NCBI GenBank assembly: GCA_943331295.2
Contig: CALQLA020000023.1
Span: 1 to 64,000 of the forward strand
Reading direction: 5' to 3'
Source: Bordetella parapertussis
GTDB taxonomy: Bacteria > Pseudomonadota > Gammaproteobacteria > Burkholderiales > Casimicrobiaceae
Length of the DNA stretch: 64,000 nucleotides
Translations under genes and position numbers: made by a program
In this document: positions 1-8,940 of the stretch, piece by piece
Layout: each line of letters opens with the position of its first letter
How positions within the stretch are numbered: the stretch's first letter is position 1
The notes under the pieces: generated by a model
The model's database searches: none
What the model was told of the DNA's origin: nothing
The model's input: only the letters and a program-made list of their open reading frames with translations

Positions 1-2
1 CC

Positions 3-860
3 GGCGACGATTTCGGCAAGCTCGCCGAGCGCTACATCGGCGACGCCAGGAAGGGCTGGTGGATCGCCGAGTTCAACGGCATCGACGAGATCAAGCCCGG
101 CCAGGACGTCGTGATCCCCCTTCGCGTGCGCAACGCGATCGGCGTCTACCCGAACGGCTTCCAGACGATACCGATCCTCTGCTACCACCGCTTCGGCCCG
201 AACAAGAGTTCGATGACGCTGACGCAGGCGTCGTTCGAGGCGCAGATGGATTACCTGGCCAAGAACGGCTACCGGGTGATCACCATGGCGCAGCTGGCGG
301 GCTTCCTCGAGGGCAAGGAGCCGATGCCGAGGAAGACCGTCGTGATCACGATCGACGACGGCTATCGCGCCACCTACCAGATCGCGTTCCCGATCCTGAA
401 GCGCCACGGCTTCCCGGCGACGGTGTACCTGTACACCGACTTCGTTGGCGCCTCGGACGCGCTCACCTGGCCGCAGATGCAGGAGATGACCCGCTCGGGC
501 CTGATCGAGATCCAGCCGCATTCGAAGACGCACTCGAACCTGACGGTCAAGCTGCCGGGCGAATCGAACGCCAAGTACGCCGAGCGGATGCGGCGCGAAG
601 TCGAGGCGCCCGTCGGCGCCATCCAGGACCGGCTCTCCGCGGCGAGCTTCAGCTACGCCTACCCGTACGGTGACGTCAACGACATCGTCGCCGACCTGCT
701 CGCGCGCCAGGGCGTGCGGCTCGGCGTCACCGTCACGGCGGGCGGCAACCCCTTCTTCTCCTATCCGTACATGCTGCGGCGGACCATGATTTTCGGTACC
801 GAAGACATCGAATCGTTCAAGTCGAAACTCGCCACCTTCGCCCGGACCGCGTCGCGATGA
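3..860 (+). CDS. LysM-polysaccharide deacetylase (NodB fold), 5' partial
   Basis: The reading frame is open from the left edge, so the N-terminus is missing. The first 40 or so visible residues (from about base 3) look like the end of a LysM or LysM-like peptidoglycan-binding module, ending in GQDVVIPL. A NodB deacetylase domain follows. TIDDG supplies the catalytic and metal Asp pair, HSKTH the two metal histidines, and AYPYG the later conserved loop. The family removes N- or O-acetyl groups from peptidoglycan or exported polysaccharide in the periplasm. The stop overlaps the next start as ATGA, so the following TPR lipoprotein is probably co-translated. The specific substrate cannot be told from sequence. 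Confidence 0.85.
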   Translation, partial: GDDFGKLAERYIGDARKGWWIAEFNGIDEIKPGQDVVIPLRVRNAIGVYPNGFQTIPILCYHRFGPNKSSMTLTQASFEAQMDYLAKNGYRVITMAQLAGFLEGKEPMPRKTVVITIDDGYRATYQIAFPILKRHGFPATVYLYTDFVGASDALTWPQMQEMTRSGLIEIQPHSKTHSNLTVKLPGESNAKYAERMRREVEAPVGAIQDRLSAASFSYAYPYGDVNDIVADLLARQGVRLGVTVTAGGNPFFSYPYMLRRTMIFGTEDIESFKSKLATFARTASR

Positions 861-1861
861 GCCCCCGCTTCGGGGTTCCCGGCGGGCTGCTGTCGGCCGG
901 CGTTGCCGTGCTTGCCGGCTGTGCGCAGGTGCCGCCCGCACCGGAACCGGCGCGCGCGCCGGTGGCGCGCCCGGCCGCCCCGGACGAGCGGGTCGCCGGC
1001 GTCGTCGCGCGGCACCTGAAGCAGGCCGAGCAGGACAAGCAGTCGGGCGACCTTGCCGCCGCGGCGGCGCAGTGGCAGATTCTGACGCTGCTGGAACCGG
1101 GCGACGAGAATTTCCGCACCGAACTCGCGGCCGCGCGCGCCACCCTCGCGCGGCGCTCGCAGGAATACCTCAATACGGGGACCGCGGCGATGCGCGCCGG
1201 CGATACCGACCGCGCCGCGGAGTCGATGCTGAAGGTGCTGGCGCTCGATCCGGGCAATGCCGAGGCCGCGCAGGCGCTGCGCGACATCGAGCGGCGCAAG
1301 CTGTCGCGGATCGCGGCCGGGCGTGCTGCCCGGGTGGCCGACGCCATGGGCGGGACCTCGGCGCGCGCGGCGGTGCCGCGGCAGCCGGCGCCGATTCCGC
1401 CGGCGGACACGGCGGCGGGCGAAGCCTACAGACTCGAGCAGCCCATCGAGCTGTTCAGGGCCGGCGACACCGAAGGCGGGCTGCGGGACATGCGCCGCTT
1501 CGTCGAGGCGAATCCGACCGACCGCGCGTCGCGCAACCGGATCGGCACGGTGGTCTACGACCGGGCGCGGGAGATCGAGGCCCAGGGCCAACGCGAGCCG
1601 GCGCTGGCGCTCTACGAGCAGGCGGTCGTGCTCCGCGGCGAGCCGGCGCCGGGATGGGCAACGCGCATCCCGGCGTTGAAGAAGTCGCTCGGAGAGGAGT
1701 ACTTCAGCAAGGGCACGCAGGCGTGGCCCACGGACCACGCGCTGGCGATCAAGGACTGGGAAACCGCCGTCCGCTACGATCCGCAGAACGCGAAGGCCGC
1801 CGCCAGGCTGAAGGAAGCGAAGGCTGCCAGCCCGGACAAGGGGGCAGGCGCGGCGAAGTGA
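857..1861 (+). CDS. TPR-repeat lipoprotein
   Basis: This is a 334-residue protein starting MSPRFGVPGG, with a hydrophobic stretch ending in the lipobox LAGC at about residue 22. It is therefore probably a lipoprotein anchored in the inner or outer membrane. A Pro/Ala-rich linker follows, then helical repeats with TPR-like spacing: one set at about residues 60-150 (A-x-x-A-A-A-Q-W type) and another at about 195-320. The start overlaps the deacetylase stop in ATGA. With the LysM-TPR lipoprotein that converges on it, it suggests a scaffold role in a cell-wall complex. No enzymatic motif is seen. Confidence 0.75.
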   Translation: MSPRFGVPGGLLSAGVAVLAGCAQVPPAPEPARAPVARPAAPDERVAGVVARHLKQAEQDKQSGDLAAAAAQWQILTLLEPGDENFRTELAAARATLARRSQEYLNTGTAAMRAGDTDRAAESMLKVLALDPGNAEAAQALRDIERRKLSRIAAGRAARVADAMGGTSARAAVPRQPAPIPPADTAAGEAYRLEQPIELFRAGDTEGGLRDMRRFVEANPTDRASRNRIGTVVYDRAREIEAQGQREPALALYEQAVVLRGEPAPGWATRIPALKKSLGEEYFSKGTQAWPTDHALAIKDWETAVRYDPQNAKAAARLKEAKAASPDKGAGAAK

Positions 1862-1880
1862 CGCGCGGGCCGGCGCCGCG

Positions 1881-2834
1881 TTACTTGGTGCCGAACTTGT
1901 CGCTCATCTTCTTCTTGAGCTCGACGGCGCGCTCGCGCTCCAGCTTGGCCTTCTGGTTGCCGGGATCGAGCTCGAGGATCTGGTCCCACTTCTTGATCGC
2001 GAGGTCGAGGTTCTGCCGCTGGTAGGCCTGTGCCGCTTCGCGGTCGTAGCGGCGGATCAGCGCGGTCTTGGCGGCGTCGCGCTGCTGCACGGCGTCGCGG
2101 TTGCCCGGCTCGGCCTTCACGGCTTCGGTGAACGTCGCGTACGCGGCCTCGAGGTTACCGGCCTTCTGCTGGTCGATCCCCTGCTGCATCAGGCTGGACG
2201 CCGGCTTCTTCGGCGCGGCCGCCGGCTCGGGCTCGGGTGCGGCCGGCGCTGCCGCCGGCTCGGCCGCTGCAGCCGCAGGCGCCGCGGCGGGCGGACGAGC
2301 GCCCGGCGGGGGCGCCTTGCCCGGGACCTTGATCACCTGTCCGGCGGCGAGCTTGCTCGGGTTGGCGATGTCGTTGTACTTCGCGAGGATGTAGAACTTG
2401 AAACGGTCGCCGAGGTAGGTCTGGGCGATCCGTGACAGCGATTCGCCGGGTTGGACCGTGTAGCGGAAGAAGGTCGCCCCCAACTCGGTCTGCGCGTCCG
2501 CCTTGATCTGGTCCACGAGCTTGCGGGCGAGTTCGTTCGAGGGATCGAGGGCGGTTGCCTTATCGAGCGTCGCGCGCGCATTCGCTTCGTCGCCGTTCTG
2601 CAGCATGTCGACGGCCGCGATTGCCTGCTTCTGCGCCTCGGCCTTGGCCTGCGCCGGGGTGAGTTCGGGGGCGACCGGCGCCGGCGCCGCGACGGGCGCC
2701 GCAACGACGGGCTCCGCGGGCTTCGGGGGCGGCGGGGGCGGGGGCGTGGCGCAACCCGCGCATATCGCCGCCAAGGCGACGCCGAACGCAACCCAGTGAC
2801 CGGTACTGCCGAGGAATGAGGAATACGTTTTCAT
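1881..2834 (-). CDS. LysM and TPR domain lipoprotein
   Basis: I start it at MKTYSSFLGS, which opens a proper signal sequence. A longer in-frame ATG 96 bases upstream would put 32 non-hydrophobic residues first. The signal ends ICAGC, a lipobox with an unusual Cys at -3, so lipidation is likely but not certain. Then come a Pro/Ala-rich segment, a short helical repeat region, a LysM domain (YTVQPGESLSRIAQTYLG ... GQVIKVPG, about residues 130-180), an Ala/Pro linker, and C-terminal TPR units (about 225-310). LysM binds the peptidoglycan glycan chain. It converges on the TPR lipoprotein with a 19-base gap. Confidence 0.75.
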   Translation of the reverse strand: MKTYSSFLGSTGHWVAFGVALAAICAGCATPPPPPPPKPAEPVVAAPVAAPAPVAPELTPAQAKAEAQKQAIAAVDMLQNGDEANARATLDKATALDPSNELARKLVDQIKADAQTELGATFFRYTVQPGESLSRIAQTYLGDRFKFYILAKYNDIANPSKLAAGQVIKVPGKAPPPGARPPAAAPAAAAAEPAAAPAAPEPEPAAAPKKPASSLMQQGIDQQKAGNLEAAYATFTEAVKAEPGNRDAVQQRDAAKTALIRRYDREAAQAYQRQNLDLAIKKWDQILELDPGNQKAKLERERAVELKKKMSDKFGTK

Positions 2835-2973
2835 TTGGCTGTGCCGTCGTGTGCGGAAAGGGGCATAGGGAACCTGCGTGCCGGCCAAGCGCGCATTCTG
2901 CACCGAGATTTCGCGGAGTGCCAGCGGCAACGGGCGTGGCGGGCGCGCCGGAGCGTCGAATGCCGCGCCGCGA

Positions 2974-3768
2974 CTACACCGAGAACGACGCCGCGGGCTG
3001 GCCCTGTGTCGTGTCGAACGACTCGCCGCCGGGCTCGCTGCACCAGACGGCCAGCGCGGAGTAGTTGTCCTGGTCGGGCCCGCCCCGGCTGATCACCTGG
3101 CGCTCCATCTGCCGCAGCCACGCCTCGGCGCTGTCGGCGCCCTCGAACGCCGCCTCCATGTCCCGGCCCTCGACGAATTCCCAGAAGCCGTCGGTGCACA
3201 GCAGGAACGCATCGCCGTCGGCCAGCACCGACGTCGGGCACTCCACCACCGGCTCGAAGTTCTCCTCCTGCCCGAGCGCCGCGAAGAGCTTGCTGCGGCC
3301 CTCCGCCTTCCGCAGGTTTTCCTGGCGCAGGTATCCGGCGTCGACCATGTTCTGGACGACGCTGTGGTCCTTCGTCCGGGTGACGACGCGGCCGCCGCGG
3401 AATGCGTAGAGCCGCGAATCGCCGAGATGGCCCCAGGCGGCCGTGCGACGCGCGGAATCGACCGCGAGGACGACCGCCGTCGCCCGCATGTTCGAGAGCC
3501 GGCTCTCGGCATCCTGATGCTGCATGACGGCGCGGTTGGCCGAGCCAAGCGCGGCCGCGATCGCCGTGCCGGAGCATTCGGGCGCCGCCTGGAACCACGC
3601 GAGCGTCGTGCTCACCGCGAGCTTCGACGCGACGTCGCCGCCGCCCTGTCCGCCGGCGCCGTCGCAGACGACGCAGAAGCACACGCCGGAACTTGCCCAG
3701 AAGCCGAACGCGTCCTCGTTCATCGCGCGGCCGCCGGGCTTCGACAACACGGAGATCTCGAGTCGCAT
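2974..3768 (-). CDS. PP2C-family Ser/Thr phosphatase (PppA/Stp-like)
   Basis: A 264-residue single-domain PPM phosphatase. The metal-binding motifs are all present: NEDAF near residue 20, VCDGAGGQGGG near residue 35, GDSRLYAF near residue 118, CTDGFWEF and the final DQDNYSA. It should remove phosphate from phospho-Ser/Thr proteins in the cytoplasm, using two Mn or Mg ions. The ATG lies 17 bases after the stop of an FHA-domain gene on the same strand, so the pair is probably one operon. FHA proteins bind phosphothreonine, so the phosphatase may act on the FHA partner's ligand, as PppA does in type VI secretion control (inferred from family knowledge). Confidence 0.9.
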   Translation of the reverse strand: MRLEISVLSKPGGRAMNEDAFGFWASSGVCFCVVCDGAGGQGGGDVASKLAVSTTLAWFQAAPECSGTAIAAALGSANRAVMQHQDAESRLSNMRATAVVLAVDSARRTAAWGHLGDSRLYAFRGGRVVTRTKDHSVVQNMVDAGYLRQENLRKAEGRSKLFAALGQEENFEPVVECPTSVLADGDAFLLCTDGFWEFVEGRDMEAAFEGADSAEAWLRQMERQVISRGGPDQDNYSALAVWCSEPGGESFDTTQGQPAASFSV

Positions 3769-3785
3769 CGCGCGGGGGCGTGCCG

Positions 3786-4961
3786 TTACCTGCCCGCTGC
3801 GGGCGCTTTCGCGACGCGGGCGTGGTAGGCCTTCAGGAATTCCTGCCCGAACAGCTTGTGGAAGTCGCTTTCCGCGTCCTTCGAGATCTCGCCGTAGAGC
3901 TGGCCGAACTGGTCCCACAGCTTCGCCTTCCGGTTGCCGGGCAGGAACGAGTCGACGACGGACCGTTCGGCGAGGCGCTGCTCCAGCGACTCGGGGTTGA
4001 AGCGCGAGAGCACCACGGCGAGCGCCGAGCGCATGCCTTCCATGAATCCCTGCTGGTGCGCGCGGAGGTCGTCGTAGGCGTCGCCGACCGCGCGCAGCGG
4101 CGGCATGAAGCCGCGACCGCGCGGCACCAGGAGTCCCGTCAGCGCGGCGTCGAGGCTGGGGGCAAACTTGAGCGGATTGTTGTCGCTCGCCACGATCACC
4201 GTCATGTCGGCACGGACCTCGCGCTTGGTCTCGGCGCGCGCCGCAAGGAGGTCGAGGAGCCCCCGCGTCGCCTCGTGCAGCAGCGTGCCGACCTGGTGCA
4301 TGAGTTCGGGCGTCAGCCCTCCGGGAATGACGACGTCGCGCAGCCCGGCGCCCTTCAGCAGGCCGGCGAGCAGCGCGTCGGTGTCGGCGGAGCTTGCCGT
4401 CGCCGGCATCGGCGGGGCCGCGGCCGGCGCGGCGACCGGTGCCGCCGCGGGCGTCGTCGAAGCGGCGGCGCGCGCGACCGGCGCGGGGACGGGTTTGCCG
4501 GCGGTCGTGAGGATGACGGTCGTGATTCCCTCGGCGGCGCCGGCGGGTGCTGCGCTGGTCCACGACAGCACCGGCGCGGCCATGCGGTCCTCGGTGGCGT
4601 CGTCGAGAAGCGAGGCCGGCGCGGGCGCTTCGACGGGCACCGCCACGGCGGCCAGCGCGACGCGCATCGCGTAGCCCGAGATGCGGATCTCGTCGCCGTT
4701 CTTGAGCGGCAGCTCGCGCCCGTTGCCCATCGGCTGGCCGTTGAGGAACACCGGCACGACGCTTCCCTGGTCGCGCAGCGTGTACGTGCCGTCGCGGAAC
4801 GACACCGACGCATGCGTGCGCGAGATCTTGCGGTCGGGATCGACCAGGACCAGCGAATTCTCGGGTGCGCGGCCGATCGTGCCGCCGGCATCGCCGAATT
4901 CGGCGGCGAGCGGATCGGTGAGCGGCTGCGCGTTGAGCGTGGTGACGGAAAGCGTGAGCAT
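3786..4961 (-). CDS. FHA-domain protein with T6SS TagH-like C-terminus (canonical FHA)
   Basis: A 391-residue protein. The N-terminal FHA domain (about residues 25-105) keeps the phosphothreonine-binding residues: GRAPENS, SRTHAS and the LNGQPM turn. A long Ala/Pro linker (about 115-190) leads to a C-terminal helical domain of about 195 residues, beginning LLAGLLKGAGLRDV and containing IPGGLTPELM and NPLKFAP. I recognise this as the C-terminal domain of type VI secretion FHA proteins (TagH/Fha). These relay a kinase-phosphatase switch to the secretion machine. No T6SS structural genes are visible here. It is probably co-transcribed with the PP2C gene 17 bases downstream. Confidence 0.85.
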   Translation of the reverse strand: MLTLSVTTLNAQPLTDPLAAEFGDAGGTIGRAPENSLVLVDPDRKISRTHASVSFRDGTYTLRDQGSVVPVFLNGQPMGNGRELPLKNGDEIRISGYAMRVALAAVAVPVEAPAPASLLDDATEDRMAAPVLSWTSAAPAGAAEGITTVILTTAGKPVPAPVARAAASTTPAAAPVAAPAAAPPMPATASSADTDALLAGLLKGAGLRDVVIPGGLTPELMHQVGTLLHEATRGLLDLLAARAETKREVRADMTVIVASDNNPLKFAPSLDAALTGLLVPRGRGFMPPLRAVGDAYDDLRAHQQGFMEGMRSALAVVLSRFNPESLEQRLAERSVVDSFLPGNRKAKLWDQFGQLYGEISKDAESDFHKLFGQEFLKAYHARVAKAPAAGR

Positions 4962-5190
4962 CGGGCGGGATCGGAAAAGGTTGCGGGGGCGGCGCGGATC
5001 GCGAGGCGCACAGGATGTCCCGCAGCGCGCGAGGAGTCAATACGGCGCGGTGGCTTGCGTGCCGGGCACGGCCGCGCTGCGGACGCGCGACCGGAGGTAA
5101 GATATGCCTTCAAGAAATCCCGGGAACGTTCCGTGCCACGACGACCGCTTCCGCCCGCCCGCGTGCCGGCAGCTTCCGCACACCGCTCCG

Positions 5191-7482
5191 ATGTCTGACC
5201 ACGCCGCCCACGCCGCCGCCGCGCCCGGGCCGCTCGAGCTGCTGCGTGAAGGCGCCGGCGGCGTCTCGGCCGCGTTCGTGCTGCTCACGCAGATGCTGAC
5301 GCTGGGCCTCATCGCGTACGGCGCGCTCGGTCCCGTCGCCGTCGAGGCCGGCGTCCGCGCCGCCTTTGCTGCCGCGATCTTCGGCAACCTGACCGCCGTG
5401 ATCCTGGGGGGCGCGCTGCTGCCCAATGAAATTCCGCGCGCGTCGACGGTGCTCGTCTTCGCCGCGTTCGTCACCCGCCTCGCCGCCGACCCGGTGCTGC
5501 GCGGCATGCCCGGCAACGGGGTCGAGGCGATCTGGTTCCTGTCGGCCCTGTGCCTTGCAACCAGCGGCGTGATGCAGGTCTGCTTCGGCATGCTGCGGTT
5601 GGGCAGCATCGCCCGGTTCGTGCCTTACCCTGTCGTCGCGGGACTGATGACGGGGCTCGCCGTCTCGCTCGTGTTCTACGAACTGCCGCACATCCTCGGC
5701 ATGCATGGCGAAGCAGCGGAGGCTACGGTGGAAGCCACTGCGGCCGCCGCGGCCCACGGCGGCGGGCATGAGGGCTGGCAGCCCTGGACGCTCCTGGTCG
5801 CATTGTTCACGATCGTGACGGTGGTCGTGGTCGGCCTGCGCTGGCCCAGGCTCCCGTCGAAGCTGATCGGCGTCGCCGCTGGCACGGCGGTGGCCGTGGT
5901 GGTCGTCTTCTTTGCGCACTCGGTCGACTTCGGGCCGCGGCTGCCGGAACTGGGATCGAGCCTGCCGGTCCCCGACGCGCTGTTCCCCCTCGCGTCGTCC
6001 GACGGCCTCCGCCTCCTGACCCGCTACTTCTACGACATCCTGGTGTCGGCGGCGGCCATCGCGGTCATCGGCTCCCTCGACAGCCTGCTCGCCGCCGTCG
6101 GCGAGATGGACGGGCCGCTCGACACGGGCCACCAGCCGAACCGGCTGCTGATCGCGCTGGGTTTCGGCAACATCATGTCCGGGCTCTTCGGCGGCGTCCC
6201 GCTCGCCTATTCGTCGCACCACGCGCTGGTGAAGCACGACGACGGACAGCACAGCGTGTGGTCGAACCTGCTGCCGAGCCTCGCGACGACGGCGACGATC
6301 GTGCTGCTGCTGCTCTACGGCCACCGGCTGCTGCAGCAGATTCCGGTGGCGGTGCTGGCGGGGGTGATGACGGTGATCGCGTTCAGCCTGATCGACCGGT
6401 GGGCGGGCGCCGTGATCCAGCGCGCGCGCCGCGGCCAGTACGACCGCGAGCTGATCTTCAACATCGCGCTGGTGCTGTTCGTCGCCGGCGTCACGATCGC
6501 GTTCGGCCTCGTACCCGCCGTGGTGACGGGGCTCGTCCTGTCGATGGCGCTGTTCATCGCGATGATGAACCGGTCGCTGGTCCGCGCGGTCGCCACCGGC
6601 GAGACGCGCGCGTCTCGCCGCGTGTACCCGCCGGCGCAGGCGCAGCTGCTGCGCGAGGAAGGCAAGCGGGTCAAGGTCGTGGACCTCGACGGCGCGATCT
6701 TCTTCGGCACCGCCGACCGCCTGGGTGCCGAGGTCCAGCGGGCGGCGGCCGGCGCCAGCTTCGTGATCCTCGACCTGCACCGCGTCTCGATGATCGACGC
6801 GTCGGGCGCGCTGATGCTGGCGCGGCTTTCGCGTGGGCTGCGCGACAAGGGCACCAAGCTGCTGCTCGCGCACATCAGCGCCACCAGCCCGCTCGGCCGC
6901 GCGCTGCAGGGCGCCGGCGCGTTCACCGAGAAGCATCACCCGGACTGGTTCGCCGACGGCGACCGCGCGCTGGAATGGGCGGAACGGCAGCTCCTGACGG
7001 AAGCCAAGGTCGGCGACGCCAACCACGAGATCCGCATCGACGAGTTCGCGCTGACCGCGGGGCTCACCCAGGCCGAGCTCGACTTCATGAAGCCCTACCT
7101 CGACCGCCAGCTGCTGCCGCCGCGCACGCCGCTGTTCCGCGCGGGGCAGCGCGGCGACCGGCTCTACCTGCTGGCGCGCGGCGCCGTCAGCGTGGTCGCC
7201 GAGGACGGCGGTGCGGCAGGCAAGTACCGCCGCATTGTCACGCTGGCGCCCGGGGTGATCTTCGGCGAGTCGGCGATGCTCGAGGACGAAATGCACTCGG
7301 TGACGGCGATCGCCGAGGGCGAGATCGTCCTGTGGAGCCTCTCGCGCCGCAACCTGGAGGCGATCCGGGCCGCCAACGCGGAACTCTACCGGCGGCTCCT
7401 GCTCAACCTGCTCACCCACCTGTCGGGGATGCTGCGGATGACCGCGGGCATCCTGCGCGAGGAGAGCGATCCGCTGGAGTGA
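5191..7482 (+). CDS. SulP-family anion transporter with STAS and cyclic-nucleotide-binding-like domains
   Basis: I start at MSDHAAHAAA, since the in-frame sequence further upstream is polar and unlike the family. The 763-residue protein has a SulP membrane domain of roughly 10-14 segments (about residues 20-465), a STAS domain (about 490-600, with the IDASG motif) and a C-terminal cNMP-binding-like domain (about 640-740). SulP proteins move sulfate, bicarbonate or other anions across the inner membrane. In the cNMP cassette FGESAMLEDEMHSV, the position where an Arg usually holds the cyclic phosphate appears to be His, so cNMP binding is doubtful. It lies between two FHA genes, divergent from one and convergent with the other. 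Confidence 0.88.
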   Translation: MSDHAAHAAAAPGPLELLREGAGGVSAAFVLLTQMLTLGLIAYGALGPVAVEAGVRAAFAAAIFGNLTAVILGGALLPNEIPRASTVLVFAAFVTRLAADPVLRGMPGNGVEAIWFLSALCLATSGVMQVCFGMLRLGSIARFVPYPVVAGLMTGLAVSLVFYELPHILGMHGEAAEATVEATAAAAAHGGGHEGWQPWTLLVALFTIVTVVVVGLRWPRLPSKLIGVAAGTAVAVVVVFFAHSVDFGPRLPELGSSLPVPDALFPLASSDGLRLLTRYFYDILVSAAAIAVIGSLDSLLAAVGEMDGPLDTGHQPNRLLIALGFGNIMSGLFGGVPLAYSSHHALVKHDDGQHSVWSNLLPSLATTATIVLLLLYGHRLLQQIPVAVLAGVMTVIAFSLIDRWAGAVIQRARRGQYDRELIFNIALVLFVAGVTIAFGLVPAVVTGLVLSMALFIAMMNRSLVRAVATGETRASRRVYPPAQAQLLREEGKRVKVVDLDGAIFFGTADRLGAEVQRAAAGASFVILDLHRVSMIDASGALMLARLSRGLRDKGTKLLLAHISATSPLGRALQGAGAFTEKHHPDWFADGDRALEWAERQLLTEAKVGDANHEIRIDEFALTAGLTQAELDFMKPYLDRQLLPPRTPLFRAGQRGDRLYLLARGAVSVVAEDGGAAGKYRRIVTLAPGVIFGESAMLEDEMHSVTAIAEGEIVLWSLSRRNLEAIRAANAELYRRLLLNLLTHLSGMLRMTAGILREESDPLE

Positions 7483-7518
7483 CGGCGGCGGCTGCGGCGG
7501 CGAAGGCCGCCGGCGCCG

Positions 7519-8565
7519 CTACCGCGCGTGGCCGGGACGGGCCTCGCGCTCGGCGTCCAGGCCCTGCTGGTAGGCCTTGAGGAACTCCTTGTCGAACAGC
7601 GACCAGAAGTCCTGCTCGGCCTCGACGGAGATGTCGCCGTAGAGGTCGACCAGGGCGTCCCAGCGCTTGGCCTTTGCGCCCCCGGGCATCATGCTGTCGA
7701 AGCGGCTGTTGCCGCCGAGCCGCTGTTCCAGCACCTGCGGATCGAACCGTCCCAGCAGGCCCGCCAGCGCGGCATGGATGCCGACGACCAGCCCGCGGTC
7801 GTGCATCCGGAGGTCGTCGCAGGCGTCGCTCATCGCCCGCGTCGGGTCGAGCATGTCGGCGCGACGCGGCGCGAGCAGGTGCTGCAGCGCGACTTCGGCA
7901 TCCCAAGCGGCCTTCAGCGGATTGATTTCGCGCGAGCCGATCATGGTGAGATCGGCGTGCATGCGGCTCTTCGCCTCGGCGCGTATGCGCAGCAGGTCGA
8001 TCGTTCCCTGCGTGACCTCGCGCAGCAGCGCGCCCAGCGATTCCATGAACTGGGGCGTGAGGCCGCCGGGAATCTCGACGTCCCTGACATGGAGGCCGTC
8101 CAGCAGCGCGCGCTTCAGCGCGTCGAGCGACGGGCCGGCGGGTTCGGGCGGCGGTGCGGCGACGGGAGCGGCGGGTGGCGCCGCAGCGGGCGGTGCGGCG
8201 ACGGGCGTGGGCGCCACGGCGGCGGCAGGGACCTTGGCCGCCGCGGCCACCGCCTCTTCCGGTGCAGCGCGCAGCACGAAAGGGCCGATCGCAATCTCGG
8301 CGCCGGGTTCCAGCGGCGCTTCGGCGTTGCTCGCCACCGCCACGCCGTTGACGAACAGCGGATCGGCGCCGCAGTTCCTGATCACGTGGCCGCGGGGGCC
8401 CGTGATGATGTTCGCGGCGAGCGGGCCGACGCGCTCCTGCGGGTCGGGCAGGACGATCGTATTTCCTTCCATGGCCCCGATGGTGCCGCCCAGGAGTCCG
8501 AACTTGCCGCGGAGATCGGCGGCGAGCGGCTGGCCGTCGAGGCTGGTAACGGTCAGTGTCAGCAT
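7519..8565 (-). CDS. FHA-like/TagH-like protein with degenerate FHA domain
   Basis: A 348-residue paralogue of the protein at 3786-4961. Both begin MLTL[ST]VT and share the FHA, Ala/Pro linker and TagH-type C-terminus layout; the C-terminal domain has IPGGLTPQFM, NPLKAAW and KEFLKAYQ. In the FHA region the key phosphothreonine contacts are gone: the usual GR is GA (GTIGAMEGN) and the SxxH segment reads GPLAAN. The fold probably remains, since VNGVAV keeps the N-G turn, but phosphothreonine binding is unlikely. It could be a decoy or partner subunit of the canonical paralogue. It converges on the SulP gene with a 36-base gap. Confidence 0.8.
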   Translation of the reverse strand: MLTLTVTSLDGQPLAADLRGKFGLLGGTIGAMEGNTIVLPDPQERVGPLAANIITGPRGHVIRNCGADPLFVNGVAVASNAEAPLEPGAEIAIGPFVLRAAPEEAVAAAAKVPAAAVAPTPVAAPPAAAPPAAPVAAPPPEPAGPSLDALKRALLDGLHVRDVEIPGGLTPQFMESLGALLREVTQGTIDLLRIRAEAKSRMHADLTMIGSREINPLKAAWDAEVALQHLLAPRRADMLDPTRAMSDACDDLRMHDRGLVVGIHAALAGLLGRFDPQVLEQRLGGNSRFDSMMPGGAKAKRWDALVDLYGDISVEAEQDFWSLFDKEFLKAYQQGLDAEREARPGHAR

Positions 8566-8671
8566 GTCAGTTCACGGGGCGCAGGAGGGGCCGGGCAAAG
8601 CGGCAAGATTACACCAAACGGGCGGCGTCGATCGCGGCCGCCGCGCCGGCGGGCAACAGGAAGAAGGCAAC

Positions 8672-8702
8672 AAAAAAGCCGGGCGCAGTGCCCGGCTTTT
8701 TT
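8672..8702 (-). terminator. Rho-independent terminator of the cold-shock gene
   Basis: Stem AGCCGGGC / GCCCGGCT with a 5-nt loop, flanked by an A-tract on one side and a T-tract on the other, so it can work in either direction. It lies 34 bases past the stop of the cold-shock gene and upstream of the minus-strand FHA-like gene. Confidence 0.85.
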
Positions 8703-8736
8703 GCGGCGGGACGCGGCGTGCTGCCGCGTCGTCGCT

Positions 8737-8940
8737 TTAAGCGGCCTGGATGTTGCTGGCCTGCTTGCCCTTCGGGCCCGTCGTGACTTCGAACTGGACC
8801 TTCTGGCCTTCCTTCAGGGTCTTGAAACCCTGCATGTTGATCGCCGAGAAATGCGCGAACAGGTCTTCGCCGCCGCCGTCAGGCGTGATGAAGCCGAAAC
8901 CCTTTGCGTCGTTGAACCACTTAACGGTACCAGTTGCCAT
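8737..8940 (-). CDS. Cold-shock protein (CspA family)
   Basis: A 67-residue OB-fold protein starting [18 protein letters not shown]. It carries both RNA-binding motifs (KGFGFI, and the region DLFAHFSAI in place of the usual VFVHFSAI) and ends ASNIQAA. It binds single-stranded RNA and DNA and melts mRNA structure. The length is that of the family. On the coding strand TTGAGGAAATACAGCA precedes the ATG, giving a good ribosome-binding site. More than 200 bases upstream are non-coding, as expected for a structured csp leader. A terminator follows at 8672-8702. Confidence 0.95.
   Translation of the reverse strand: MATGTVKWFNDAKGFGFITPDGGGEDLFAHFSAINMQGFKTLKEGQKVQFEVTTGPKGKQASNIQAA

Noticed and set aside
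3769..5040. One long protein joining the PP2C to upstream sequence on the minus strand
   Set aside because: The upstream part is an Arg/Ala-rich shadow of the FHA gene; the phosphatase domain begins at MRLEISV at 3768.
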